Assembly (NCBI RefSeq): GCF_026151205.1
Contig: NC_087080.1
Location: forward strand, 1,963,096-2,027,095
Source of the DNA: Bolinopsis microptera
Lineage: Eukaryota > Ctenophora > Tentaculata > Lobata > Bolinopsidae
Direction: 5' to 3'
DNA length: 64,000 bases
Within the stretch, counting starts at the first letter, position 1, and each line of letters opens with the position of its first letter. The translations under genes and the position numbers were made by a program. Shown in pieces: positions 10,421 to 22,423 of this stretch. The notes under the pieces are model-generated. The model was not told where the DNA came from. It was given only the letters and a program-made list of their open reading frames with translations, and searched no databases.

Positions 10421-13400
10421 ATGACTATCGCAAGAGACACAACAATGGGAGAGGCCCCATCCTACGGTATTGCCACTGGCAACCGCTTTGCTATGGTAGA
10501 TATCGGTGACGATATCGAAGATCCGGCCGAGTTCTATAATCTTATAGAACAGTCGAACGCCGCCAAGAAGGCAGAAAGCAAGAAAAAGAAGGAGAAAAAG
10601 CCCGAGAAAAAGAAAGAAGAAGAGAAAAAACCTGAGAAGAAAGGTTTGTACTCAGTGCCTAGTGTTTTTTGAACTAAGTTTTCCTACCGTCCAAAATGCA
10701 TCGAAAAGTTTCGCCTTAAATTTGGAGTGCTATTAGAATTTGTTGTAGAATTTTTTATTAATAATGCTGGGACGATTATATGTATCGTCCGAATAAAGCA
10801 CTTGTTTAAAAATCCTCTTGCAACTTGTTCTAGCCTTCTCGAATCCCCAGCTTATGTCCCAACTTTAACATTCAGAATATCCTCATTCGTATTTGAACTC
10901 TCTTAAACCTCTCTTGTCCCCAATTAATTATGAACCCTGATACCTAGATACATATATTTATTGTCGAATATTTCATTCTACTATCTCACGTCGTCCTTGT
11001 CTGCACACTCTTTTGTGATATCACAATTTCGTGCCCTTGAATATTTTACATTTTCTCACCAACTCATTTGCAGAGGAAGAAGCTGCAAAAGAGAACACGA
11101 GAGGTCGTGGTAGAGGCCGAGGTGGACGTGGTAACAGTCGTGGTCGCGGGGGAGAACGTGACGGCAGCGCTGACAACCGCAGACGATATAACCGAGACAA
11201 TGACGATAGCAGACCCCCTAGAATGCAGGTTTGTACATGAAAATACTTTTGGTATTCATTATTGCTAACTTTTAATAGCTTATGGTAGAAATATTTATAG
11301 GACTTATTCTAATATTTTGTTCTACAATTACATCCAGCCTTCTGACAGGACAGTGGAGGTGGATCAAATTTGTAAGCTGTTTAAAGTCAATATAATATCT
11401 CTATTACCAAGTTTAGCTATATTCCAGTTCAATAAGAGTATGGTAGCAGAAATATTTTTATTTTGACCGAAAATAATGCCCATTTCGCCTACTTACTCTG
11501 ATGGCCTGGGCACTGATGGGGTTGCCCCCTGCCCTTGGACCGCAGACTATATACCATTAATATAAAAATATCTGTTATCCCAGGACGATGGAGGTGACTC
11601 AAAACCAGAGGACGGAGACCGGCCTCGTGGTGGATACCGAGGACGCGGCAACAACCGTGGTCGCGGCCGTGGCGGTTACCGTGGAAGCGGCAGACAATAT
11701 GACAGACACTCTGCCGATGGAAGAAGGTGGGTTGGGCTTATTTAAATAATGTTTTTAGATTATAGGCTCATATGAATAAAATAGATTCTAACATTTATTA
11801 CACGACCCGACATTGAAAACATACCCAAGAAAGATCCGGTATACGTACTCTAGTTCGACACGTACTATAGTTCGACAAACCCCAAGCTAAGCTAAGGTTC
11901 GACTCTGTCGAACTAAAGTGCGCTACCTGGACTCAAGTTCGACACGTACTAAAATTCGTCTAAAGAACTTCGACTGTCGAACTAGAGTTTTGGAATCTCC
12001 GATCTCAAGCGACGATCCTATACGAGCTTGAAGTCTATTCGTTTGCTTGTTTTCCACTTGTCTCATGATGTTCAGCTATGTGTGAATGTAATCTCTATAA
12101 TCCATATCTATGGACATTTAATTGTCCTCAAACTCAACTGTTAGTTAGCAGAATTGTAGACTTAGTGGAGAGATAAAAGACTATCGTGGTAACTCTTATT
12201 CCGTTTTATAGATTTAGATTGTAGAGTACGCCATATAAATATTTGCCACATGACATTCCACACTTTATATTATCACAAACGACTAGAATTACTAGTAACC
12301 GAGTACATAGTATCGGTCTAGAGATTTGGCTGCTGAACCGGAAACAGTCTGATATCAATCTATTTTCCTGTTTGATACTGTTAGACCAGAACAAAGTGGC
12401 AGGAGAATTAAAATTATACTGAAAGGTTCTGGAATTTCTAACCGCTGCACTGGTTGCTAGATGTCAGAAAATTGATTTATCTGCCATTGAACCTTGTGAT
12501 CCTATGATGAGGACCCGGCAATAGCCGTTGGATCACAAGCAAAAACTATTTGTCGAACTAGAGTACGTTTACCGGACTCTAGTTCGACACGAACCGAAGC
12601 TCGACAGGGGTGATATCTGGCGAACTTAAGTTGTCGAACTATAGTGCTTGTCTAACTAGAGTACGTAAACCGAAAGATCCAAGTCATTAATTTAAGTCTA
12701 GGGGGATATAAAATGTTTTAAGGTCATTCAAAAAACATTCAACAGTTGATAATGCAGTATTCACTCACTGAGTATAGTAGGGGTATTGAAAAGAAAACAC
12801 CCTTTTCATATTTCCTACGATTTCATTGATAAGAAAGATACCTTATCTAAAATCTTGCCCGACCCTTATCTTTATTGGCTTACTTTTTTGATTTTTCACT
12901 TTTCTATTTCCCACGATAAATTCTCTTTTTTGCGAATTAATATAATGATGCATGCATGATCTCAGTATGCATTGTGCTGTACAGGCTACAAGTAACCAGT
13001 GTTTCGATTAATGTAATACGTGAAATTCTGTGCAAGTGCAGTGTGCAAAATCTTAGTCAATATATTGACTACATCATTCTCGTGAATTTCATGGACGTCA
13101 ATATTTAGTCCTATAATGATCTGAGCTCTTTTTGCACCACAACCATGAGAGATAGTGATAGAACTGACCGCTGGAGCATTCTTTACCCCACCCGGTCTGA
13201 CCAAAGTGAAAATTAGAGGAAGTTTTGCGATAGTTCAACTAAGTCAATCAAAAGATTACATTATTGCCGTAAATCCAACTTTGTTTGCATACTTCTAGAT
13301 CTTCTTTACCGTAGTGTTGAAGAATTTGGGTGTACTCTACCAAGTTAACCAGCTTTTTAATTTTTAAACTTAATAACCTGTATAGTACACAAATTACCAA

Positions 13401-16400
13401 ATATTTGGTTAACTGCAAAGTGCGAATCTGCATTCAAAAGATTGCTCAGTATTTTACAACCCTGATGACTTACAACAATATTGATACTTAGACCCAGATA
13501 TATAGATACATTAACCCATACGGTGCTATCAATATTCAATATATATTCTTACTGTACTAAAAAGTAATACTCGAAATACTTCGACATCAGTATGTGCTTA
13601 ACAACTGTAGATTTAGATTGCCAATGTAATGTACTGCGATTAGTTTAAAGATGATAATCGTCTCTATAATCCTAAATTGACAAGGAAATGCTAACATACT
13701 TCATGTATTTGATCTTTGGGTTAGGGAATGAGGGGGGTGTAAATAACCACGATAGTATAGTCATCACTTTAACTTGAATATCCGGAAAGCTGATTAGTTT
13801 TATCGACTTATTTCTCGGGGGTGTAGTGTAAAAAATTATATAGTAGAAAAGTGACATTTTTTCTCACCAAAGAAAGTTTGCAAAACCCCTGTTTGGCCTT
13901 TGGATATGTACTATGTGAAGACTGATAGGAATATAATAGGAAAAAAGTGTAATCTAGTGTACCTTTTTTACTACACATTTTACTGTGTAGTGTAAAAAAG
14001 TGTAAAAATTTATATTTTCATTCATTGACATTATATTACCTTAAACGTTTCTAGATAAGCTTCAAATATATTTAGATGGATGTAACTTTAAGAAACAATT
14101 TGTATGCCAATAACAATTCGAAGTTTGTTCTGTAATTTTAGTCATTAACGGAAGAAAAAATATGTTTTGGCCTAATATTCGGCTATTCTCACTTCTCAGC
14201 TAAGAAAGAAGAGACTACAAAATAAAATATTTCGATTAGTTTTAGGGTGTATGTATACCAAGTCGACGGCCAATAATTTCTTGGTAAAAGAACAAATTAG
14301 CATAATTTCCTCTCAATACCAAGGTGGACACAAATTTCGACACTGGATGGAAAATTATTAATATATGAGAGAAAACTGCTTAGCTCGTTATATTTTAAAT
14401 TTAATCAGTGCCTTGTCCTTTTTCCAGGGACAAGATCAATTTGCACTGAATTTAAATTTCCAGCGTTTTAAAATTTGGGAAAGTGACTGCCCATTTATTC
14501 CTAAATTTTTGGTCAAATGAACATATATCGGCATTGCGGTTTTTTAGCCTTAAGAACAGCTAAAACATGAGTAATGATGAAAATGAACACTAACATCGTG
14601 TTCTCCGTCCTCTAATTAGCAATTACAGATATATTTCAGCACATTTAAGTATGCCATGGTATCAGATATATTTTTCTTTTGATGGGGTTTGAAATCAAAT
14701 AATTCATTTGAGAATCTATTGTCTAAGACTAAGGATATTGGAAGATACGAAGAGATGCTGATTTTTTATTCTCGATAATGGTGGCTGCAAATTCGTACCT
14801 AGTCCTAATATCCGATAACGGATAAGTTAACAAATATAAACCCAAAATATCAATCAAAATATTGATTAAAATATGCTAGTGTTGATTGGAAATTTGGTCA
14901 AATTAATTAGATTTCATAAATAGATTTTATAAATAAATTACAATTGTATTTATAAATACGCTACCCATAATTCTATTATCGACGATACGATACTAAAGTC
15001 TATTTTGATATTATCTACCTAAATTCGTGTATTAAACACTGATATTATACCGCCTAATTTGCTGATCTACCTCAACCACTCCCGCATTTGGTTAAATAAC
15101 CGATGTGGTGTGTGTATGTGTGTGTAAACTGTGTCAGACCTGATGTATTAATGTCATTAAGCTGTTCTGTTTGGAAGGAAGTTCGTTGCGAACTGAGGAT
15201 AAATTGTGTTAGAAATACAGTGTTATCAACTAATTGGTTGATTGATCGTGTAAAATGTAAATGTGTGGGCCAATGTGCACACAGTATTGTTCATTTGTTG
15301 TCCATTTTGAAAGAAACAGGACATTACTATGAACGTTCCCTAAAAACGTGTAGCAGGTTGCTATGTATTGTAGTCCAGCAGGTTGCCATGTAGCAGGTTG
15401 CATTACTGTGCAGCAAGTTGCCATGAAGCAGGTTGCCATGTAGTCTAGCAGGTTGCCATGCAGCAGGTTGTCATGTAGCAGGTTGCCATGTAGCAGGTTG
15501 CATTACTGTGCAGCAAGTTGCCATGAAGCAGGTTGCCATGTAGTCTAGCAGGTTGCCATGCAGCAGGTTGTCATGTAGCAGGTTGCCGTGCAGCAAGTTG
15601 CCATGTAGCAGATTGTTATGCAGCAGGTTGTCATGTAGCAGGTTGCATTACTGTGCAGCAAGTTGCCATGAAGCAGGTTGCCATGTAGTCTAGCAGGTTG
15701 CCATGCAGCAGGTTGTCATGTAGCAGGTTGCCGTGCAGCAAGTTGCCATGTAGCAGATTGTTATGCAGCAGGTTGTCATGTAGCAGGTTGCATTACTGTG
15801 CAGCAAGTTGCCATGAAGCAGGTTGTCATGTAGCAGGTTGCATTACTGTGCAGCAAGTTGCCATGCAGCAGGTTGTCATGTAGCAGGTTGCCGTGCAGCA
15901 AGTTGCCATGTAGCAGATTGTTATGTAGCAGGTTGCCATGTAGCAGGTTGCATTACTGTGCAGCAAGTTGCCATGAAGCAGGTTGCCATGTAGTCTAGCA
16001 GGTTGCCATGCAGCAGGTTGTCATGTAGCAGGTTGCATTACTGTGCAGCAAGTTGCCATGCAGCAGGTTGTCATGTAGCAGGTTGCCGTGCAGCAAGTTG
16101 CCATGTAGCAGATTGTTATGTAGCAGGTTGCCATGTAGCAGGTTGCATTACTGTGCAGCAAGTTGCCATGCAGCAGGTTGTCATGTAGCAGGTTGCCGTG
16201 CAGCAAGTTGCCATGTAGCAGATTGTTATGTAGCAAGTTGCCATGTAGCAGGTTGCCGTGTAGCAAGTTGCCATGTAGCAGGTTGCATTACTGTGCAGCA
16301 AGTTGCCGTTTAGCAGGCTGACATGTAGCAGGTTGCTATAGAGCAGGTTGTGATACAGTTTTTTAATCATTCTACACAATTATAATTCCTCTAAAACAGA

Positions 16401-19400
16401 TGCTTAGGGGGGGGAGCCAAGTGGATATTTGTAGATATTTGGATAATGTCATCCACTTGGCTCCCCCCCCCCCCCCCCCCTGCTTAACATTCCGCCCAAT
16501 GTAAAAACAAAAGCTCACCTCTATCGTATGTGCCTTTTCAAAGTCAGTGTAAGTACGTGACTAAGTCACAAAAAGTCACGTCGTGACTTTTTGTCGCCCT
16601 ATAACGATCCTCTGTTATATGTTCTCAAAAGCACTAGATTTCAATATGCCCCATATTTGGGCTAATAGCTTATTTCATGGCTGCTCTTGTGCCGTCATAC
16701 TTAGTCGTGCCCTGGGCAGATTATTTTCATTTACTGCTATTTTTATCTGAATCTACAGAGTACAGATGAAGTGTATTGTACACGATAAGGAGAAATTGGA
16801 TCAGCTGTTGGCAGGGTTGTTGCTGATTAACTTGGACGTCATGGCTCACCGATAAAAAGTGTGCTGTTTAGGATAGGAAATTTGGTTTCACTTTTGATCT
16901 CAGGTTGATCGTTTACCACATCTATAAAATAACCAATAACTTTGTAAGTAGCCTGGGTAGTACGGCCATGTGTAACTTTAAGTGTTTAAAACTAAGGAAT
17001 ACATGAGCCCACTTAATACCTAGTGAATATTTAGCTGTATTAATTCTCCCTATCCCTAATATTCGTATTAACACTAACAATGATCTGACGACACCTTCTT
17101 TCAGTGGCAAGCCCTCAGAAAAGAGAGACGGAGGCGGTGCACACAACTGGGGTACACCTGTGGAAGAAGCAGCCGCCCCTAACTGGAGTGCTGATGCTGC
17201 CGCCGGTGACGGTTGGACAGCTCCTGCTGAGACCCCTGCTGCTGATGCTGGTGGTTGGGGAGACGTGCAGTAAGTTGTTGTATATTTGGCAAATTGTAGG
17301 AATCCATTTTAAGTGAACTTTTTCCAAGGACACGACAAATTCAAAATATCATACTACAGTCTTTCTGTGACACGGCTTTTTACCCCAAAAACTAGGCCTT
17401 AAACCTACACACTTCGCCTAGCTATAACCCCACTAGATCCCCAATTCAATCACAACCCAGGAACCCCATTTAAATTGGTGGGGGTGGAATATGTGGCCCC
17501 TCCATTATGCATTATCAGAGTCACTACTTGTGTCTCTATGTGCAAGTAGTGCTATTTAATGCCAAATTGATATCCTCGCAATAATCAAGCCCAGAAAACC
17601 AAATCATGCTTGTTCTGGCACCCACTATTGCTACAATTTAACACTTTTCTCTCTTGGCTATTGGGATTGCCCCTTTTTAATCTGATCTAACTTGATGGCT
17701 GTTTCAGGCCTGCTGCCTCTACCGAACCAAGTGGATTTGACAACGTTCAGCCAAGTAGCTCCGATGCTGCTCCAGCAAGCGGATTTGACAATGTCCTGCC
17801 AAGTGGATCTGAAGTGCCCAGTGGATTTGATAATGTCGAAGGAGCCGGAGAAAAGTAAGTTAAGTTGTATAGTTGTCACATTGATAAGGACAATGGCTGT
17901 GTACTTATGGATTTGTGCCGTTGTATACACACCTGATTTCTAGACCCGCGTGTAAATTGTTAAGCGGGCCGTGGCGCGATGCAGTTTCACTTGAACCAAC
18001 CATCCCCATAGGCGCACAATTTATGAAAAAAGTGAGCCGCGCGGCATTGATTTGTTCACAGTCCATGCTATCCTTGTCCAAAGTTATGAGGATTTACGAT
18101 TACGTAACCTCTTTGTCTTAACAGACAGTTACTAACCTAAGACAACCCATACTTAATGTTAAGAATAGGTAGGTAAGAACGTATTACTTATTCTCAATGT
18201 AAGAAGGTTTGAAATTAAGCCGTTTGTGAGTAACAGCATTATTTGATTAATTTCTTGTCATTACAGCGCTGATGCGGGACCTCCTAAGGAAGAAGAACCC
18301 GACCAAATGACTTACGAGGAATATCTGGAGAAATGTAATAACGAAAAGAAAGAAACTGTCTTCAATGTCCGAAAGGTAACTATCTTAGTACGAATACTTC
18401 CAACTCATCGTGATAAAATGAGATATAAGTCAGTCTACTAGCAGCCGAGTCTCTACTCTCGTGTTCTTAATATTGACATCTTAACTCAACTAAGCTAAGT
18501 CTGGTATTTTAATTGTTCCTCCTCTTTAACTCGGATAACTCCACAGCCTGGTGAAAATGAAGACGGTGGTCAATGGAAGAACTTCGCTCCACTCAAAAAG
18601 GAAGACCAAAATGCCTATATGGGTGGAATGGTGCGTAATCTTTGCTTATTTAAACATCCCTCTAAATATTTTCTTATGCCCTAAAGAAAGGGTCAGGTTT
18701 TCTTACGATCTCCTTCTTGGCACCCAATTTCCTCTCAAATCCATAATTTTCTCTTAGTCAGACTGCCGTCGCGTGTTTCTGGATGTGGGCATCTCTTCTG
18801 TTTTTTGCATGTTGCAATTCAGTGCTGCTGGTGCCTTCATTATTTCAGATCTTGCTCGGATGACTTCACTTTCAAACTTCTGACCTTATCAACTGAAAAA
18901 GTCCCACATAAGGCCATTTAATTCCTGATTTCAGCCGTTTTATATGAACTGTGAAACTTCTTGTCTTAAATGTAAAATGTTTTTCAGGACGAGTATGAGA
19001 AAATCATAGTCCGTGGAGGAAGAAAGAAGAACCTAGTCGATGTGGATGTCAAGTTCTCCAACCCATCCAGACGTGGTGGAAGAGGCAGAGGTAAGATACT
19101 TCATACGAGTCACCTCATTTACTTGTATATATTATTGAATTTTGAGCAAGAAAATAAAAGTATTAATTATTATTATGCGATCTCCTCGGTCGACTCAGCC
19201 GAATGACTTGATTGAGGGTTAAATGAGGAGGGGTACCTGTTAAAGGTTCAAGAAACTTCCTAGGATACCTCTTCAGTGCATACTGTAAACATAGTACTAT
19301 TAACTATTACTATTATATTTTCTCCTCCTGATATCTAATGATCTTACTCTGTATCTCATCAGAGGAACGAGGTGGAAGCAGAGGTGGCAGAGATCGCCGT

Positions 19401-19520
19401 GAAGACCGAGGTGATCGCCGTGAAGACCGCGGTGATCGTCGTGATAACCGGGCTCAGGCTGCTCCCAAAGCACCCAACCTGGAAAGTTTCTCAGAAACAG
19501 AGTTCCCCTCACTATCATAA
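10421..19520 (+). CDS. SERBP1: SERBP1/HABP4 family RNA- and ribosome-binding protein (complete, 9 coding exons)
   Basis: Coding exons are 10421-10643, 11074-11228, 11584-11726, 17105-17269, 17708-17854, 18267-18375, 18547-18630, 18988-19090 and 19363-19520. All have AG/GT borders with matching phases and give 428 residues. The N-terminus has GNRFAMVDIGDDIEDP and a Lys/Glu-rich stretch, followed by RGG-type repeats (RGRGRGGRG, RGRGRGGYRG). Next come RQYDRHS and GGGAHNWGTP, both typical of the family. Acidic GFDN repeats follow, then the C-terminal domain with DQMTYEEYLEK and DEYEKIIVRGGRKK, and a final RGG/REDRGDRR tail ending FPSLS. Family members bind RNA through RGG boxes and occupy the mRNA channel of idle 80S ribosomes together with eEF2; some are nuclear or cytoplasmic mRNA regulators. 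The first ATG, which directly precedes the conserved N-terminus, was taken as start. The gene looks intact; its third intron is enlarged by insertions. Confidence 0.9.
11838..12671. mobile_element. 834-bp non-autonomous DNA transposon with 9-bp target duplication
   Basis: The direct repeat GAAAGATCC flanks it at 11829-11837 and 12672-12680. The ends are inverted: GGTATACGTACTCTAGTT on the left and the reverse complement GGTTTACGTACTCTAGTT on the right, with similarity extending a few bases further. Subterminal copies of TTCGAC / CGAACTAGAGT recur on both sides. A 9-bp duplication points to a Mutator-like origin (hAT, 8 bp, is the alternative). It has no coding capacity and sits in a SERBP1-like intron. 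Confidence 0.8.
12681..15350. other. AT-rich intron sequence without recognised content
   Basis: This is part of the SERBP1-like third intron. There is no exon with plausible borders. Minor structure includes a foldback around 14395-14460 (CTTGTCC...GGACAAG inside an ATTTAA palindrome) and repeats of AGTGTAAAAAA near 13820-14000. Confidence 0.6.
15351..16350. repeat. 1-kb minisatellite, 15-bp unit related to TAGCAGGTTGCCATG, with higher-order structure
   Basis: About 65 units of 15 bp vary among AGCAGGTTGCCATG, AGCAAGTTGCCATG, AGCAGGTTGTCATG, AGCAGATTGTTATG and AGCAGGTTGCATTACTGTG. Blocks of five to eight units recur in the same order, so larger segments have been duplicated. It lies in an intron. 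Short ORFs (CSRLPCSRL on plus, LLHGNLLHG on minus) are by-products. Confidence 0.95.
16407..16480. mobile_element. 74-bp foldback mini-element with G-run ends
   Basis: GGGGGGGGAGCCAAGTGGAT is followed by a 24-bp spacer and the exact reverse complement ATCCACTTGGCTCCCCCCC. TGCTTA occurs directly on both sides (16401-16406 and 16481-16486) and may be a target duplication. Confidence 0.65.
16490..17100. other. Intron sequence, one short palindrome
   Basis: The only notable item is the near-perfect palindrome ACAAAAAGTCACG / CGTGACTTTTTGT at 16566-16596. Otherwise this is ordinary intron sequence leading to the exon at 17105. Confidence 0.5.
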
Positions 19521-20297
19521 CGCCTCTGGCCTCTCTCGTTGGTTGTGTCTCTTGTTGAACACTGAACACAAACTCTCGGAACACCGTCCTCAGACTCGGT
19601 GTTTCTGATACTGATCCCCAATCAGCACCAGGTGTCATGCCATCTCGCACCCGGTGCTGTCACCTAGCACCTTCACCCACTTCCCCTGCTAATTTTTAGT
19701 AATTTATTTGTTACCCCGGGTCTGAGACGTGTTTTCGTTAGACTTCTCGTTTATTTTTATTTATAGAATGTGGAATATTTCATATTTGTTTTACACAAAT
19801 TGTGTTATTTTTCTGTAATTTTAGTTAAAGAATTAAGTATTATTTGCTATCAATGGACGATGATAGTTGAGATCATAATATCAGTACCTGCTGCAATATT
19901 ACAGGATCATTTAAACTCGTCATGTTTATCATTGAAGATAAATCAATTATGCCCGCAAAATCTCCAATGTTCACCATCTTCTTCAAACTTTCACCGAGTA
20001 AATTTCTTCCTTGGATGTGTAGGAATTACTGGTTAAAAGTTAGTCGGAAACTTTAAAACTGGATCAGTTACGGCACTCCATGAGCTATCATTGCATCTTA
20101 AACATAAAATTCCTGAAGATTCAAAACGAGCCATATAAAATCTGAACCAACTACATTGGTTTTTGGACAAAGACATTTATAGCATTTTCACATAAATTTA
20201 GTCTTGGCCCGAATCCAACGATCATGAAGACTGTAATGGTCTAAATATTCTTAGTTCTAAATCTTACAGCTCCACAATTTACTGAGAAAAATGATTC

Positions 20298-20368
20298 CGT
20301 AAATAGGACGAAGGGGAACTGCTCTTTGCAGGTAGAGAAAAGAGCAGTTTCCCTCTGTCTTATTTACG
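20298..20368 (+). repeat. Hairpin with 30-bp arms and 11-nt loop
   Basis: CGTAAATAGGACGAAGGGGA, continuing to AACTGCTCTTT, pairs with AAAGAGCAGTTTCCC...CTTATTTACG with about five mismatches. It is downstream of the SERBP1-like stop and could lie in its 3' UTR. It could be a tiny foldback element or a small-RNA precursor; sequence alone does not decide. Confidence 0.6.
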
Positions 20369-20429
20369 CAATAACCAACATTTTGAACACCTGCATGAAT
20401 TCTACGTCTGGCTACATTTTTCACGCAGA

Positions 20430-20702
20430 GTGCAGACTCGCTTCCAAAAAGTCAGAAACTCTGGGTTGATGCGCCTGTGTGAGACCGAGACTCTGGAGAA
20501 ATGGAAGCAGTCTCAGATCCTTGCCGTTTACAAATTGAAAAAAGTGAACTTGTCAAACGAAACTTTGGGGACCCGGCTGGTTGATATTACTTCGGACACT
20601 GAACAGCCTCCAATAAAACATCGACGCTTTAATATCTCTAATAATGAGTACAAATCCACTCTGATCCCTCCCCTGTATTCGATAGGAACGATATTATATT
20701 AG
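20430..20702 (+). CDS. Unrecognised 90-codon open frame, possible terminal exon or chance ORF in the SERBP1-like 3' UTR
   Basis: The frame begins after a pyrimidine stretch ending TTTTTCACGCAG at 20428 and runs without interruption to a stop at 20700-20702. It contains ETLEKWKQSQILAVYKLKKV and TSDTEQPPIKHRRF. Composition looks protein-like (few repeats, mixed polarity), but no family was recognised and no upstream exon was found between 19520 and 20428. AATAAA follows at 20726. It may be the last exon of an alternative transcript, a remnant of an inserted gene, or chance. Confidence 0.3.
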   Translation: MQTRFQKVRNSGLMRLCETETLEKWKQSQILAVYKLKKVNLSNETLGTRLVDITSDTEQPPIKHRRFNISNNEYKSTLIPPLYSIGTILY

Positions 20703-20725
20703 ATTTGGCCCAATCTGTCAAGTTT

Positions 20726-20731
20726 AATAAA
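20726..20731 (+). promoter_or_regulatory. AATAAA polyadenylation signal
   Basis: This and another AATAAA at 20612 are the first canonical signals after the SERBP1-like stop. The gene's 3' UTR may therefore extend about 1.2 kb, or an unseen weaker signal is used. Confidence 0.4.
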
Positions 20732-21329
20732 CGTTAATTTAATTTCGTTTTTATAGTTCAAGTTAGGTACAAACAGCTCACCTTTTCATACCTAACTACA
20801 AGCGATGCATCGTCCGACACTGCACACCCCTACTCCTAGTAATATAGTGCCAGTGGCCCCATATCTGAAAAATAGTTGAGATAAGGGGTCGTTCACTTAA
20901 TTATAATATCACGTTATCACTTACTGGCAAATCACGGGATTACGTTTAAAATCCTATAGATGGACAGTTCAAAAAACCTTTATCATTCTTACTGTCATTC
21001 CGCCTAATCTCTATTCGGATATGATTATGAACATCAATATAATACTCAAATAGCCTGGGGTCCCCATACCAGGTAAGAATCATTCTAGTTCTACTTTTGT
21101 AGCGCGATGCGTTACTGTGCGACCTGGCTAGATCGGCGAGATGCGCTACTGTGCCGCGCCGAGCTGCCATGAATTGACATCGTCAATTAAGTTCTACTTC
21201 TACTCTGACTTAACCTTAATCCTGACTGAACGTCGTTGGTTTGTTAAACACGAGTTGACCATGTTGACGCGACGAGAGATTCCTGGCTTCAGTGTTCATA
21301 AAAACCGATAATTGGGGGATAGGAGGGGT

Positions 21330-21404
21330 TGTAGGTTTATAACCTACCAGGACGCGCGCCGAGTTGGACTTGTGAAATAAATATTTAACGAGTATCACCC
21401 GTTA
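21330..21404. mobile_element. Short TGTAGGTTT...CACCCGTTA element, copy 1
   Basis: It begins TGTAGGTTTATAACCTACC, continues GGACGCGCGCCGAGTTGGAC and ends CACCCGTTA. The same ends and interior occur at 22492-22582, and a truncated copy lies near 24144-24191. Confidence 0.65.
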
Positions 21405-21490
21405 AGAGAGGGGTGTCTGTAATTTAAAAAGTGTTCCTTTTTCCGTCTACACCATACACAAAAGAAGGCAAAAGTGTAGCAGACCTTGTA

Positions 21491-22347
21491 GTAGAGGCTC
21501 TTACGGGCAAAAAGACGTGTTTTCTGCAACGAGTTTAGAGACCTAACCGCTAATTGGACACAATAGTATGATGTCTAAGAATCGATAATATGTTAAGAAG
21601 TATAAATTTGGCCTTATTAGTCACGTGCTATACCAATGCGCGTTTTAAACTTTGACAGTCTATTACTCTAAGACAAATAAAGTAATTATATTCATATTTT
21701 GTCAGCAATAAGATTACATTGTTTTCTATTTGGTGTGAAAATATGAGCTAGAACGGACATAATCTCGCTGAGTTATAGCTGTTTGAAATTTATGATGAAC
21801 GCGCGGATGCCAATTGATAACAACTAAATGCTTTTGCGCGTAGTGCGCGTCGAAAATTTGGCAAAAACGCTTGCGGACTGACAATATTCAAACTTCGATA
21901 AAGTATATGAAGTGGGTACTTCTCGGAAAGGAAAAATTTAGGCAAACACGATGTAACTATTTTTGGGTTGATTTAATACAACTGCAAAAAATTATTCAAA
22001 CTTCAAGCAAAAAAGTCAAAATTTTTACCACTTTTTTGGATTTTTACCCCCAAAAAAATAGAGGGATTTTTCAAATTTTTAAACCATCTTGTGCGGCTGT
22101 GTTTTAGCTATCTCCATGCAAGTTTTGCCGACATACCAACAAAATTAACTTGTTCAAAATATCAAAAAACATGGTTTTTTGGCCTATTTTTTGCCCAAAA
22201 ATCGGTTTTTTGCGATTTTACCCCCAAAAAGTCAGTCCAATCATCTTAAAACCACTTTTAATCGATTCTACGGTCAAAAATACGTATAGTAAGGTGTATC
22301 TGGGGTCCCTAGCGTATCGAGCAGACAATGCCCGTAAGAGCCTCTAC
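21491..22347. mobile_element. 857-bp non-autonomous element with 19-bp perfect terminal inverted repeats and TA flanks
   Basis: TA|GTAGAGGCTCTTACGGGCA at 21489-21509 has its exact reverse complement TGCCCGTAAGAGCCTCTAC|TA at 22329-22349. A TA target and this size fit a Tc1/mariner-type MITE. Inside are AT-rich runs with no coding frame of note. Confidence 0.75.
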
Positions 22348-22423
22348 TATTGATACATGTTACGTATCACAAATATCAGAGATATTATGGATACACCAGG
22401 AAGGAGCAGCCCTGCGCCGCTCC

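Noticed and set aside
15351-16350. CRISPR-like array
   Set aside because: Units are contiguous 15-mers without unique spacers, in a eukaryotic intron.
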